Assembly (NCBI GenBank): GCA_036383255.1
Contig: DASVOS010000018.1
Location: 29,432 to 93,431 of the forward strand
Direction of reading: 5' to 3'
Source of the DNA: Gammaproteobacteria bacterium
Lineage (GTDB): Bacteria; Pseudomonadota; Gammaproteobacteria; Natronospirales; REEB76
Length of the DNA stretch: 64,000 nucleotides
Translations under genes and position numbers: made by a program
The notes under the pieces: model-generated
The model's input: the letters and a program-made list of their open reading frames with translations, nothing else
The model's database searches: none
What the model was told of the DNA's origin: nothing
Part shown: piece after piece, positions 27,084 to 35,725 of the stretch
How positions within the stretch are numbered: the first letter of the stretch is position 1
Layout of the letters: each line of letters begins with the position of its first letter

Positions 27084-27608
27084 ATGTGGGATCTGAGTCC
27101 AATCAACTTCAAGCGCTGGGTCGAGGAGAACCGCGACCTCCTGAAACCTCCGGTGGGCAACAAGCGCATCTACACCGACAGCGGTTTCGTGGTGCAGGTG
27201 GTGGGCGGCCCCAACTCCCGCAAGGACTTCCATGACGACCCGGGCGAGGAATTCTTCTACCAGATCGAAGGCGACATGCTGCTGAAGACCATGCAGGACG
27301 GCAAGCCGAAGGATATCCCCATCCGCGAGGGCGAGATCCTGCTGATACCGCCCCACCTCCTGCATTCGCCCCAGCGTTTCGCGGACACCGTGGGCCTCGT
27401 TATCGAGCGGCCGCGCAACCCGGGTGAGCAGGACGGCCTACTGTGGTTCTGCGAGAACTGCCACGCCGAGCTCTACCGGGAGTACTTCGAGCTCACCAAC
27501 ATCGAGACCCAGTTCCCGCCGGTGTTCGACCGCTACTTCGGCAGCCTCGAGAAGCGGACCTGCAAGCACTGCGGCACGGTCATGGAAGCACCCCAGAAGA
27601 AGAAATAG
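27084..27608 (+). CDS. 3-hydroxyanthranilate 3,4-dioxygenase
   Basis: This cupin opens the ring of 3-hydroxyanthranilate to 2-amino-3-carboxymuconate semialdehyde. The ATG at 27084 gives 174 residues and the family N-terminus MWDLSPINFKRWVEENR; upstream in-frame codons fall in the acyltransferase. Fe(II) ligands read as His50, Glu56 and His94. The C-terminal rubredoxin-like metal site is complete (FCENC and CKHCG), as in the bacterial enzyme. The GC content returns to the high host level within the first codons. The next gene starts 3 nt after its stop. Confidence 0.96.
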   Translation: MWDLSPINFKRWVEENRDLLKPPVGNKRIYTDSGFVVQVVGGPNSRKDFHDDPGEEFFYQIEGDMLLKTMQDGKPKDIPIREGEILLIPPHLLHSPQRFADTVGLVIERPRNPGEQDGLLWFCENCHAELYREYFELTNIETQFPPVFDRYFGSLEKRTCKHCGTVMEAPQKKK

Positions 27609-27611
27609 AAC

Positions 27612-28625
27612 GTGCTTAAGATCGACATCCACACCCATATCCTTCCCAAGGAATGGCCTAGCCTGAAGGAGCGCTACGGCTACGGTGGCTTCATCCATTT
27701 GGAGCACCACGGCCCCGGCTGCGCCCGCATGCTGAAGGACGACGGCACCTTCTTCCGGGAGATCCAGGCCAACTGCTGGGATGGTCCCACGCGGCTCAAG
27801 GAATGCGACGCCCACGGCGTGCAGGTGCAGGTACTGTCCACGGTGCCGGTGATGTTCAGCTACTGGGCCAAGGACCGGGACGGCGCCGACCTCGCGCGCC
27901 TGCTCAACGACCATCTCGCCTCCGTGGTGGCGGGCGATCCGAAGCGCTTCATCGGCCTCGGTACCCTGCCCCTGCAAGCGCCGGACCTCGCCGTGAAGGA
28001 GCTGGAGCGCTGCGTGAAGGAGCTTAGGTTAGCCGGCGTGCAGGTCGGCTCCAACGTGAACGGCCGGAACCTGGATGATCCCTCCCTGTTTCCCGTGTTC
28101 CAGGCGGCCAGCGACCTCGGCGCCGCTGTGTTCGTGCATCCCTGGGAGATGCTGGGCAAGGAACGCATGGACAAGTACTGGGCGCCCTGGCTGGTGGGCA
28201 TGCCCGCCGAGACCTGCCTCGCCATCACCAGCATGATCTTCGGCGGCGTCCTGGAGAGGCTGCCCAAGCTGCGCGTGGCCTTCGCCCATGGCGGCGGCAG
28301 CTTCCCTGCCACCGTCGGGCGCATCTCCCACGGTTTCCACGCCCGTCCCGACCTCTGCGCCGTGGACAACAAGGTGGACCCGCTGGCCTACCTCAAGCGC
28401 ATCTACGTGGATTCGCTGGTGCACCATCCGGCCATGCTGCGCTACATGCTGGAGCTCATGGGTCCGGAGCGCATCGCGCTAGGCAGCGACTATCCCTTCC
28501 CGCTGGGGGAGGATCGCCCGGGCGAGATCATCGATTCGCTGCGTCTGGAAGAGACCGCCAAGGCGCGTCTCCTGCACGGAACTGCGCTGGAGTGGCTGGC
28601 GCTACCCAAGACGAGGTTCGCCTGA
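27612..28625 (+). CDS. 2-amino-3-carboxymuconate 6-semialdehyde decarboxylase (ACMSD)
   Basis: This amidohydrolase-family zinc enzyme decarboxylates ACMS to 2-aminomuconate semialdehyde and so diverts flux away from quinolinate/NAD. The start is GTG at 27612. Metal ligands are in DIHTH (His7, His9), VFVHPWEM (about His176) and [11 protein letters not shown] (Asp near residue 294), with the [10 protein letters not shown] segment. The 337-residue length agrees with bacterial ACMSD (NbaD type). The stop overlaps the next ATG (TGATG). Confidence 0.95.
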   Translation: MLKIDIHTHILPKEWPSLKERYGYGGFIHLEHHGPGCARMLKDDGTFFREIQANCWDGPTRLKECDAHGVQVQVLSTVPVMFSYWAKDRDGADLARLLNDHLASVVAGDPKRFIGLGTLPLQAPDLAVKELERCVKELRLAGVQVGSNVNGRNLDDPSLFPVFQAASDLGAAVFVHPWEMLGKERMDKYWAPWLVGMPAETCLAITSMIFGGVLERLPKLRVAFAHGGGSFPATVGRISHGFHARPDLCAVDNKVDPLAYLKRIYVDSLVHHPAMLRYMLELMGPERIALGSDYPFPLGEDRPGEIIDSLRLEETAKARLLHGTALEWLALPKTRFA

Positions 28626-29395
28626 TGCTGCTCTCCCTCGAGATCGCCGGACGCAAGTATGTGGCGGATATGGCGCGCGGCATCTCCCTCGCCATCCCCC
28701 TGGTCTTCGGCGCTCTCCAGCCCGCCTTCTTCGGCGCGCCTCCGGCCGAGGAGCAGGTCCTGGAGAGCGGCGAGTGGGTCGGTGACACCCGGCGCGGCGG
28801 GAGCTGCAACGTGAAGAGCTACCGCATCGTGCCTCACTGCAACGGCACCCATACCGAGTCCATCGCCCACCTGGTGGACGATGGCCCGCAGGTGCATGAG
28901 GCCGTGCGGCCCGGGCTCCTGCCCGCCACCCTGGTGAGCGTGGCGCCCCGCGACAAAGTGATCGACGACAAGCTGATGCAGGCGGCGCTCGGGCGCTATC
29001 CGGAAGCCGCCTTCCGCAAGGCCCTGATCCTGCGCACCCTGCCCAACGGCGAGGACAAGCTCACGCGCCGCTACGAAGGCCCGCTGCCGGCGCCTTACCT
29101 CACGGTGCAGGCCATGGCGATGCTGGTGCAGGCAGGGGTCGAGCACCTGTTGGTGGATTTCCCCTCGCTGGACCCGGCGCAGGACGAAGGCCGCATGGCC
29201 GCGCACCGGGTGTTCTGGGGCATGCCTGCCACGGGCCACCGGCTGGCCGATGCGCGCCGCCCCGGCGGCACCGTGACCGAACTCATCTATGTGCCGGAGG
29301 CGGTGGCGGACGGCTACTACCTTCTGGACCTGCAGATACCCGCCTTCATGACCGACGCGGCCCCCAGCCGGCCCGTCATCTACCCCGTGGGATGA
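28625..29395 (+). CDS. Cyclase-family metal hydrolase, probable kynurenine formamidase (KynB type)
   Basis: A 256-residue protein of the cyclase/KynB fold. The metal-binding motif HCNGTHTESIAHL corresponds to the HxGTHxDxPxH-type signature, with Glu in place of the usual Asp. It is longer than typical KynB (about 210 residues) and lacks a clear PxH, so it may be a divergent formamidase. KynB hydrolyses N-formylkynurenine to kynurenine. Its position directly before kynureninase and kynurenine monooxygenase supports that role. Both ends overlap neighbours (TGATG and ATGA). Confidence 0.78.
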   Translation: MLLSLEIAGRKYVADMARGISLAIPLVFGALQPAFFGAPPAEEQVLESGEWVGDTRRGGSCNVKSYRIVPHCNGTHTESIAHLVDDGPQVHEAVRPGLLPATLVSVAPRDKVIDDKLMQAALGRYPEAAFRKALILRTLPNGEDKLTRRYEGPLPAPYLTVQAMAMLVQAGVEHLLVDFPSLDPAQDEGRMAAHRVFWGMPATGHRLADARRPGGTVTELIYVPEAVADGYYLLDLQIPAFMTDAAPSRPVIYPVG

Positions 29396-30672
29396 GCATG
29401 CGATTCCGACCCGACCCGACCCAGGCCGCCGAGCTGGACCGCGCCGACACGCTGGCCTCCTATCGCGAGCGCTTCCACATCCCGCAGCACGAGGGCAAGG
29501 ACGAGATCTATCTCTGCGGCAACTCCCTGGGGCTGCAGCCCCGCAACACCGAGCGCTACGTGCAGGAGGAGCTGGAAGACTGGCAGCGCCTGGGCGTGAA
29601 AGGCCACTTCGGCGGCCGCCGCCCCTGGATGCCCTACCACGAGATCTTCACGGAGCGCACCGCGCGCCTGGTCGGCGCCAAGCCCGTGGAAGTGGTCAAC
29701 ATGAACTCCTTGACCGTGAACCTGCACCTCATGATGACGAGCTTCTACCGCCCCACCCAGGCGCGGCACAAACTCCTCATCGAGCGCGGCGCCTTCCCCT
29801 CGGACCGCTATGCGGTGGAAGCCCAGGTGCGGCTGCACGGTTTCGACCCGGACGAGAGCCTGATCGAGCTCGCCTCCCGCAGCGGCGAGCCTTACATCCC
29901 GGTGGAGGAGATCGAGGCGTTGCTGGAGGCCGAGGGCGGGAAGATCGCCCTGGTCATGCTGCCGGGCGTGCAGTACTACAGCGGCCAGGCCTTCGACCTG
30001 ACGCGCATCAGCGCCGCTGCCCACAAGGCTGGTTGCAAGGTTGGCTTCGACCTCGCCCACGCCGTCGGCAACGTGCCGCTCGCGCTCCACGACTCAGGCC
30101 CCGACTTCGCCGTGTGGTGCAACTACAAGTACATGAACTCCGGTCCCGGAGCCGTGGCCGGCTGTTTCGTGCACGAGCGCCACTCCAGGGCCTTCGACCT
30201 GCCACGCCTCGCGGGCTGGTGGGGCCACGACAAGTCCTCCCGCTTCCGCATGGGCCCGGAGTTCGTGCCCATGGCCGGCGCCGAGGGCTGGCAACTCAGC
30301 AACCCGCCGGTGCTGGGCCTGGCGCCCCTGCATGCCTCGCTGGATATCTTCGATGAGGCCGGCATGCCGGCACTGCGGGAGAAGTCCCTCAAGCTCACCG
30401 GTTACCTGGAGTTCCTGCTCAAGGAGAAGCTCGCGGAACACATCGACGTGCTTACCACCGCCGATCCGGCCCAGCGCGGCTGCCAGCTGTCGCTGCGCCT
30501 GCACAAAGGCCGCGACGCGGCGCGCCGCGTGTTCGAGGAACTGGAGGAAGCAGGCGTCACCGGCGACTGGCGCGAGCCGGACGTGATCCGGGTGGCACCG
30601 GTACCGCTCTACAACAGCTTCGACGATGTATACCGCTTCGTAGAGATCCTCGGCCGGCTGGTGCAAGCCTGA
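29392..30672 (+). CDS. kynU: Kynureninase
   Basis: KynU is the PLP enzyme that cleaves 3-hydroxykynurenine to 3-hydroxyanthranilate and alanine. The 426 residues carry the PLP lysine Lys246 in the diagnostic WCNYKYMNSGPG. They also carry the cofactor-binding VGFDLAHAVGN and the substrate-region LCGNSLGLQP. Two Met codons (29392 and 29398) are possible starts. The first overlaps the formamidase stop as ATGA and is kept. The stop overlaps the kmo ATG. Confidence 0.96.
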   Translation: MSMRFRPDPTQAAELDRADTLASYRERFHIPQHEGKDEIYLCGNSLGLQPRNTERYVQEELEDWQRLGVKGHFGGRRPWMPYHEIFTERTARLVGAKPVEVVNMNSLTVNLHLMMTSFYRPTQARHKLLIERGAFPSDRYAVEAQVRLHGFDPDESLIELASRSGEPYIPVEEIEALLEAEGGKIALVMLPGVQYYSGQAFDLTRISAAAHKAGCKVGFDLAHAVGNVPLALHDSGPDFAVWCNYKYMNSGPGAVAGCFVHERHSRAFDLPRLAGWWGHDKSSRFRMGPEFVPMAGAEGWQLSNPPVLGLAPLHASLDIFDEAGMPALREKSLKLTGYLEFLLKEKLAEHIDVLTTADPAQRGCQLSLRLHKGRDAARRVFEELEEAGVTGDWREPDVIRVAPVPLYNSFDDVYRFVEILGRLVQA

Positions 30673-32033
30673 TGGCCGCCCGCGCCCCCATCACGCTCAT
30701 CGGCGCCGGCCTCGCCGGCAGCCTGCTGGCGGTGTTCCTGGCCCGCCGCGGCCATGCAGTCACGGTATACGAGCGCCTGCCGGACATGCGCCGGCATGCG
30801 ATCCCGGCGGGCCGCTCCATCAACCTCGCCCTCGCCCACCGCGGCATCCGCCCGCTGGAAGCGGTCGGCCTCATGCCCGAGGTGCAGAAGCTCCTCATCC
30901 CCATGCGCGGCCGCATGCTGCATGACAAGGCCGGCGCCACCAGTCTCACGCCCTATGGCCGCACGCCTACCGAGGTGATCCACTCGGTCTCCCGTCCCGG
31001 CCTCAACATGCTGCTCATGGACGCCGCCGAGAAGGCCGGCGCCCGTTTCCACTTCGGCCGCCGGGTCGAGGACGTGGACTTCGACACGGGCCGCGTGACC
31101 CTGGTGGACGGGACCGGCGGCAAGCATGCCGTCGAGGCCGCTACGCTCATCGCCACCGACGGCGGGGGCTCCGCGGTTCGCCAGGCCATGATCCGCCGGC
31201 GTGACGTGAAGGTGGTGGAGGATGTCCTGCCTCATGCCTACAAGGAGCTCACCATCCCGGCGGCGGCGGACGGCAGCCACCGCATGGAGAAGCACGCCCT
31301 GCACATCTGGCCGCGCGGAGGCTACATGCTCATCGCGCTGCCGAACCTGGACGGGAGCTTCACGGTCACCCTATTCCTGGCACGGGACGGCGAACCCAGT
31401 TTCGCCCAGCTCGAGAAGCCGGGCGAACTCAAGCGCTTCTTCGCCGAGGAGTTCCCGGACGCCCTGGCCCTGATCCCGGACCTTGAGCAGGACTTCCGCA
31501 GCCACCCGACGGGACTCATGGGCACCGTGCACACGGAGCACTGGCACGTGGGTGGTCGTGCGTTGCTGCTGGGTGACGCCGCCCATGCCATCGTGCCGTT
31601 CCACGGCCAGGGCATGAACTGCGCCTTCGAGGACTGCCTGGTGCTGGACGAGTGCCTGTCCCGCCACGGCGGGGACTGGGGCGAAGTCTTCAGTGAGTTC
31701 GAGGCCCTGCGCCGCCCCAACGCCGAGGCCATAGCCGCCATGGCGCTGGAGAACTACGTGGAGATGCGCGACGCGGTGCGTGACCCCAAGTTCATGCTGC
31801 AGAAGAAGCTCGGTTTCCTGCTGGAGGAGCGCAACCCCGGCATGTTCGTGCCGCGCTACTCCATGGTCATGTTCCATCACCTGCCTTACGCCGACGCCCG
31901 CGCCCGCGGCGCCATCCAGCAGCGCATCCTCGACACGCTCACCGAAAGCGTCACCGATGTCGGGCAGGTGGATCTTGCCCGCGCCGACAGCCTGGTGCGG
32001 GCCGAGCTCGGCGGGCTGGAGCGGGTGAAGTGA
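30672..32033 (+). CDS. kmo: Kynurenine 3-monooxygenase
   Basis: A flavoprotein hydroxylase converting kynurenine to 3-hydroxykynurenine with NADPH and O2. The FAD dinucleotide motif is LIGAGLAGSLLAVFLARRG at the N-terminus, and the second FAD motif is LLGDAAHAIVPFHGQGMN near residue 300. The KMO-type FEDCLVLDE follows it. The length of 453 residues matches bacterial KMO. It completes the set of enzymes from N-formylkynurenine to 2-aminomuconate. Tryptophan dioxygenase (KynA) is not in this window. Overlaps occur at both ends. Confidence 0.96.
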   Translation: MAARAPITLIGAGLAGSLLAVFLARRGHAVTVYERLPDMRRHAIPAGRSINLALAHRGIRPLEAVGLMPEVQKLLIPMRGRMLHDKAGATSLTPYGRTPTEVIHSVSRPGLNMLLMDAAEKAGARFHFGRRVEDVDFDTGRVTLVDGTGGKHAVEAATLIATDGGGSAVRQAMIRRRDVKVVEDVLPHAYKELTIPAAADGSHRMEKHALHIWPRGGYMLIALPNLDGSFTVTLFLARDGEPSFAQLEKPGELKRFFAEEFPDALALIPDLEQDFRSHPTGLMGTVHTEHWHVGGRALLLGDAAHAIVPFHGQGMNCAFEDCLVLDECLSRHGGDWGEVFSEFEALRRPNAEAIAAMALENYVEMRDAVRDPKFMLQKKLGFLLEERNPGMFVPRYSMVMFHHLPYADARARGAIQQRILDTLTESVTDVGQVDLARADSLVRAELGGLERVK

Positions 32034-33079
32034 ACGCCGGAGAACTGCTCGCGAGCTTGTCCCGCGGCCCGGACACCTTCCTGCAAGACCTGGATTTCGT
32101 CAACCGCCGCGGCCTCCTGGTGCAGCAGGACCAGGCGGCGTTGCGCCGCGCCCCGTTCCTTGACCAGCGCGCCCTCACGCCCGGCACCGCCGGCGCCTGG
32201 TTCCCCCTGCCGATGATCGCCGAGCAGGCCGCAAGCATCCATCCCACGCCGCCTCACGCCATCTTCCACGTGAGCCATTGCGGTTCCACCCTGGTGTCAC
32301 GGCTCCTGGGAGAACTGCCGGGCTGCCTGCCGCTCAGGGAGCCCGTGGCCCTGCTGGCTCTCGCGGTGCAGCGTCGCGAGCTGGACCTGCCCACCTCGCG
32401 CCTGGGACCGGCCGAGTGGGACAAGTGGTTCGACCTTGCCCTGCGCCTGCTCTCACGCAGCTATGGGCCCGAACAGCGGGTGATCATCAAAGCCACCAGC
32501 GCCGCCGCGAACCTGCTCATGCCGCTGCAGGAGCGCGCGCCGGCATCCAGGGCATTGCTCCTGTATGTGGACCTGGAACGCTGGCTTGCCACCATGCTCA
32601 GGGACGAACAGGTGCGGGAGAACGGCCGCTTCTACGCGCCCGCCTGGCTCACGGACTTCCGCAGCCTCACCGGCCGTAGCGACCTGCGCCTCACCGTGCT
32701 CTCGGAAGCGGAGCAGTTCGCCCTCAACTGGCTGACGGGCATGCTGCACTTCCAGCGGGCACTGGAAGCATCACCGGAGCGCAACCGGCTGTGCGACTTC
32801 GAGGCCTTCCTGGCGGACCCCGCCTCAGGCCTGCGGGACCTGGGTGGGTTCTTCGGACTTGAGACGGCGCGTGCGGCGGAGATCACCGGCGGGCCGCTCA
32901 TGCAAAGCTACGCCAAGAACACCGGCCAGCCCTTCGATGCTGCCGCCCGCCGCAAGGAGCTGGAAGAGAGCCGCAAGCGCAACGCTGCCGAACTGGAGGC
33001 GGGCCTCAAGTTCGCTGAGAAGCTGTGCCGGGAAATCTCTTCGCTCGAACCTCTCATCCCTTGCTTGCGGGAAGCTTGA
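32030..33079 (+). CDS. Sulfotransferase-like P-loop protein, function unknown
   Basis: A 349-residue protein starting at a GTG that overlaps the kmo stop by 4 nt, so it is probably translated with kmo. Residues 79-95 read FHVSHCGSTLVSRLLGE, resembling the 5' PAPS-binding P-loop of sulfotransferases. After it come VIIKATSAAANL and a basic helical C-terminus. I do not recognise the exact family. It might sulfate a phenolic or amino-aromatic metabolite, but no substrate is shown. Its stop codon lies within the left end of the second long inverted repeat. Confidence 0.7.
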   Translation: MNAGELLASLSRGPDTFLQDLDFVNRRGLLVQQDQAALRRAPFLDQRALTPGTAGAWFPLPMIAEQAASIHPTPPHAIFHVSHCGSTLVSRLLGELPGCLPLREPVALLALAVQRRELDLPTSRLGPAEWDKWFDLALRLLSRSYGPEQRVIIKATSAAANLLMPLQERAPASRALLLYVDLERWLATMLRDEQVRENGRFYAPAWLTDFRSLTGRSDLRLTVLSEAEQFALNWLTGMLHFQRALEASPERNRLCDFEAFLADPASGLRDLGGFFGLETARAAEITGGPLMQSYAKNTGQPFDAAARRKELEESRKRNAAELEAGLKFAEKLCREISSLEPLIPCLREA

Positions 33080-33218
33080 GACCGACTCAAAGCGTAGCGA
33101 GCGAAGGCAGAACGAGGCGCGCGGCGGCAAGGAACCGGAGTGTACTCTTATGTACATGAGGATTCCGACCCGACGCGCAACGAAGTTATGCCGAGCGCAG
33201 CAGCTTTGAGGCGGGCTC
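33078..33218. repeat. Long imperfect inverted-repeat element, copy 2
   Basis: A 141-nt element between the sulfotransferase-like gene and folA, matching copy 1 at 1753-1894. The arms are GAGACCGACTCAAAGC (33078-33093) and the complement of GAGCCCGCCTCAAAGC (33203-33218). The core is TGTAC, TCTTAT, GTACA (33141-33156), flanked by GGAA (33131-33134) and TTCC (33163-33166). Compared with copy 1, the core pair T-A replaces C-G and the GGAA/TTCC pair replaces GCAA/TTGC, so the changes are compensatory. It occupies the whole gap between convergent genes and overlaps both stop codons. Confidence 0.85.
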
Positions 33219-33705
33219 AGCGCCGTTCGTAGGTCAGGAAGGAATAATCGTAGGCATTCTTGGCGTCGGCCTTATGGTCGACCCGCTCCGTGAGCCTCCA
33301 CTCTTGGTCGTCCACGTCCGGGAAGAAGGTGTCCGCCCCTTCCACGTCCGCCTCGATGCGGGTGAGGTAGATCCGGTCGGCCCGCAACCAGGCCAGCCGG
33401 TAGACCTCGCCTCCGCCGATCACCATGAGCTCCGGCGCATCAGTCGTGAGCCGCAGTGCCTGCTCCAGGCTCGTGACCGTCTCGCAGCCCTCGGAGCGGA
33501 ACGACGCATCGCGGGTCAGAACCAGGTTGCGCCGTTCCGGCAGTGGCCGGCCGATGGCCTCCAGGGTCTTGCGCCCCATGAGCACGGGCTTGCCGAGGGT
33601 GTTGGCCTTGAAATGCTTCAGGTCCGCCGGCAGGTGCCAGGGCATCTTGCCCGCCATGCCGATCTCACCACGGCGCCCCACCGCGACGATGAGGGATACG
33701 ATCAT
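33217..33705 (-). CDS. folA: Dihydrofolate reductase
   Basis: FolA reduces dihydrofolate to tetrahydrofolate, regenerating the cofactor oxidised by ThyA. The 162 residues show IVAVGRRGEIGMAGKMPWHLPADLKHF with the active-site Asp28, the NADPH-binding LMGRKTLEAIGRPLPERRN and the MVIGGGEVYRLA motif. It is the last gene of lgt-thyA-csaA-folA and overlaps the csaA stop by 4 nt. The end of its stop codon falls in the inverted repeat. In E. coli folA lies next to apaH; here 10 kb separates them and the strand is reversed. Confidence 0.97.
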   Translation of the reverse strand: MIVSLIVAVGRRGEIGMAGKMPWHLPADLKHFKANTLGKPVLMGRKTLEAIGRPLPERRNLVLTRDASFRSEGCETVTSLEQALRLTTDAPELMVIGGGEVYRLAWLRADRIYLTRIEADVEGADTFFPDVDDQEWRLTERVDHKADAKNAYDYSFLTYERR

Positions 33706-34040
33706 CCGAGCTTGGCGCCGTTAGGGACGGGCTTGTCCGGCACCGCCAGGACCACGCTGCCGTCCTCCCGGTAGAAGCCGGTGACGAGGCACTCGGACAT
33801 GAAGGGGCCGATACGCTTGGCTGGGAAATTCACCACTCCCACCACCTGGCGGCCTTTCAGCTCCGCCAGCGCGTAGTGCGCGGTGATCTGCACCGAGGAG
33901 CGCTTGAGGCCGATCTCGGGACCGAAATCCACTGTGAGCTTGTAGGCGGGCCTGCGCGCCTCCGGGAAGGGCTCCGCTTCCACCACGGTGCCGACCCGAA
34001 GCTCCACCTTCTCGAAATCGCCCCAGCTGATCTCGTTCAT
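33702..34040 (-). CDS. csaA: tRNA-binding-domain protein (CsaA-like)
   Basis: A 112-residue OB-fold protein of the CsaA / tRNA-binding domain family. It begins [32 protein letters not shown] and ends VPNGAKLG, both typical. CsaA is reported as a secretion-related chaperone in Bacillus and binds tRNA-like RNA; its role in Proteobacteria is unsettled. The ATG at 34040 overlaps the thyA stop (ATGA), and its own stop overlaps the folA start. A longer frame reading back into thyA is ruled out by this overlap. Confidence 0.9.
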   Translation of the reverse strand: MNEISWGDFEKVELRVGTVVEAEPFPEARRPAYKLTVDFGPEIGLKRSSVQITAHYALAELKGRQVVGVVNFPAKRIGPFMSECLVTGFYREDGSVVLAVPDKPVPNGAKLG

Positions 34041-34831
34041 ACCGCCACCGGCGCTTTTATCGCCGGATGCGACTCGTAGCCCGCGACCTCGAAGTCCTCG
34101 TACTTGTAGTCGAAGATCGAGGCAGGCTTGCGCTTGATGAGTAGCTTGGGCAAGGGCTTGGGCTCGCGCTTGAGCTGCTCTTCCACCTGCTCCATGTGGT
34201 TGCTGTAGAGATGGCAATCGCCACCGGTCCAGATGAAGTCGCCGGGTTCGAGGTCAGCCTGCTGCGCCACCATGTGGGTGAGCAACGCGTAGGAGGCGAT
34301 GTTGAAGGGCACGCCCAGGAAGATGTCGGCGCTACGCTGGTACATCTGGCAGGAGAGCTTGCCTTCCGCCACGTAGAACTGGAAGAACGCGTGGCAGGGC
34401 TGCAGCGCCATCTCGTCTAGGTCCGCCACGTTCCAGGCGCTCACGATGATGCGGCGCGAGTCCGGTGTGGTCCTGATCTGTTCCATCACCTTGGCGATCT
34501 GGTCGATGTGGCGCCCATCCGGCGCCGGCCAGGAACGCCACTGGTAACCGTAGACCGGCCCCAGCTCGCCCTTCTCATCCGCCCACTCGTCCCAGATGCT
34601 GACACCGTTCTCCTTGAGATACCGGATGTTGGTCTCACCCTTCAGGAACCACAGCAGCTCGTGGATGATGGAGCGGAAATGCAGTTTCTTGGTGGTGACT
34701 GCCGGGAATCCCTGGGCGAGGTCGAAGCGCATCTGGTGGCCGAACACCGAGCGGGTGCCGGTGCCGGTGCGGTCGGCCTTGACGGCGCCCGTGTCCCGCA
34801 CCCGGCGCATGAGGTCGAGGTACTGCTTCAC
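34037..34831 (-). CDS. thyA: Thymidylate synthase
   Basis: ThyA methylates dUMP to dTMP using methylene-tetrahydrofolate and releases dihydrofolate. The 264-residue length and the catalytic Cys146 in [12 protein letters not shown] match the E. coli enzyme exactly in position. Other conserved segments are [32 protein letters not shown] and [13 protein letters not shown]. It overlaps the lgt stop and the csaA start (both ATGA), giving a tightly coupled lgt-thyA-csaA-folA operon. Confidence 0.98.
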   Translation of the reverse strand: MKQYLDLMRRVRDTGAVKADRTGTGTRSVFGHQMRFDLAQGFPAVTTKKLHFRSIIHELLWFLKGETNIRYLKENGVSIWDEWADEKGELGPVYGYQWRSWPAPDGRHIDQIAKVMEQIRTTPDSRRIIVSAWNVADLDEMALQPCHAFFQFYVAEGKLSCQMYQRSADIFLGVPFNIASYALLTHMVAQQADLEPGDFIWTGGDCHLYSNHMEQVEEQLKREPKPLPKLLIKRKPASIFDYKYEDFEVAGYESHPAIKAPVAV

Positions 34832-35691
34832 GCGCGCTCCCGCCTCCGTTCAGAACGGTACGCCCATACCATCAACGCAATGCCCGCGGCGATCAGCGGC
34901 AGCGACAGGATCTGCCCCATGGTGAGCCAGCCCAAGGCCAGGTAGCCGAGCTGCTGGTCCGGCATGCGCACGAACTCGACGAGGAAGCGGAACGAGCCGT
35001 ACAGGATCGCGAACAGGCCCGAGACCGCCATGCGCGGCCGTTTCTTGCTGGAGTAGAGCCACAGCACTATGAACATCGTCACGCCCTCCAGCAGGAACTC
35101 ATAGAGCTGGGAGGGATGGTGCGGCAGGCTATAACCCGCGTTCTGCGCGCCGCAGTAGTAGCTGAAGCGCGGGTCGGCGCAGTCCAGGCGCATGCCCCAG
35201 GGCAGGTCCGTGACCTTGCCCCACAGCTCGCCGTTGATGAAGTTGCCCAGGCGCCCGGCGCCGAGACCGATGGGCACCACCGGGGCGATGAAGTCCATGA
35301 GGTCGAAGAAACGCCGGCCCTGCTGGCGGCCATAGATCCACATGGCCAGCATCACGCCCATGAGGCCGCCGTGGAAGGACATGCCACCGTTCCACACGAA
35401 GAAGAAGGTCTCGGGATGGTGGCTGAAGGTATCCCAGTCATAGAACAGCATGTAGCCGGCGCGGCCGCCCAGCACCACGCCCAGGGCCACGTAGAACAGG
35501 AGGTCCTGCAGTTGCAGCGAGGTCCAGCCGCTGGCCGGGCGCTTGCTGCGCAGGTGCATGCACCAGTAACCGCCCAGGAAGCCCACCAGGTAGGTGATGC
35601 CGTACCAATGGACGGCGGGCTGGAAGACGCGGCCGAACAGGTGCCAGGTGCCCAGGGGCAGGGCGATGGGGTCGATATGGGGATAGATCAT
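34828..35691 (-). CDS. lgt: Prolipoprotein diacylglyceryl transferase
   Basis: Lgt transfers diacylglycerol from phosphatidylglycerol to the lipobox cysteine of lipoproteins, here probably including MltB, RlpA and the unusual SurA. The 287-residue protein has about seven membrane segments and the signature [15 protein letters not shown], plus the [14 protein letters not shown] and [11 protein letters not shown] segments with catalytic-type Tyr and His. It is the first gene of the lgt-thyA-csaA-folA operon. The 34-nt gap to rlmI is short, so transcription may begin further upstream. Confidence 0.97.
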   Translation of the reverse strand: MIYPHIDPIALPLGTWHLFGRVFQPAVHWYGITYLVGFLGGYWCMHLRSKRPASGWTSLQLQDLLFYVALGVVLGGRAGYMLFYDWDTFSHHPETFFFVWNGGMSFHGGLMGVMLAMWIYGRQQGRRFFDLMDFIAPVVPIGLGAGRLGNFINGELWGKVTDLPWGMRLDCADPRFSYYCGAQNAGYSLPHHPSQLYEFLLEGVTMFIVLWLYSSKKRPRMAVSGLFAILYGSFRFLVEFVRMPDQQLGYLALGWLTMGQILSLPLIAAGIALMVWAYRSERRRERA

Positions 35692-35725
35692 AGGGCGCCT
35701 ATTCTAAACGACGCCCAGCCCTGGC

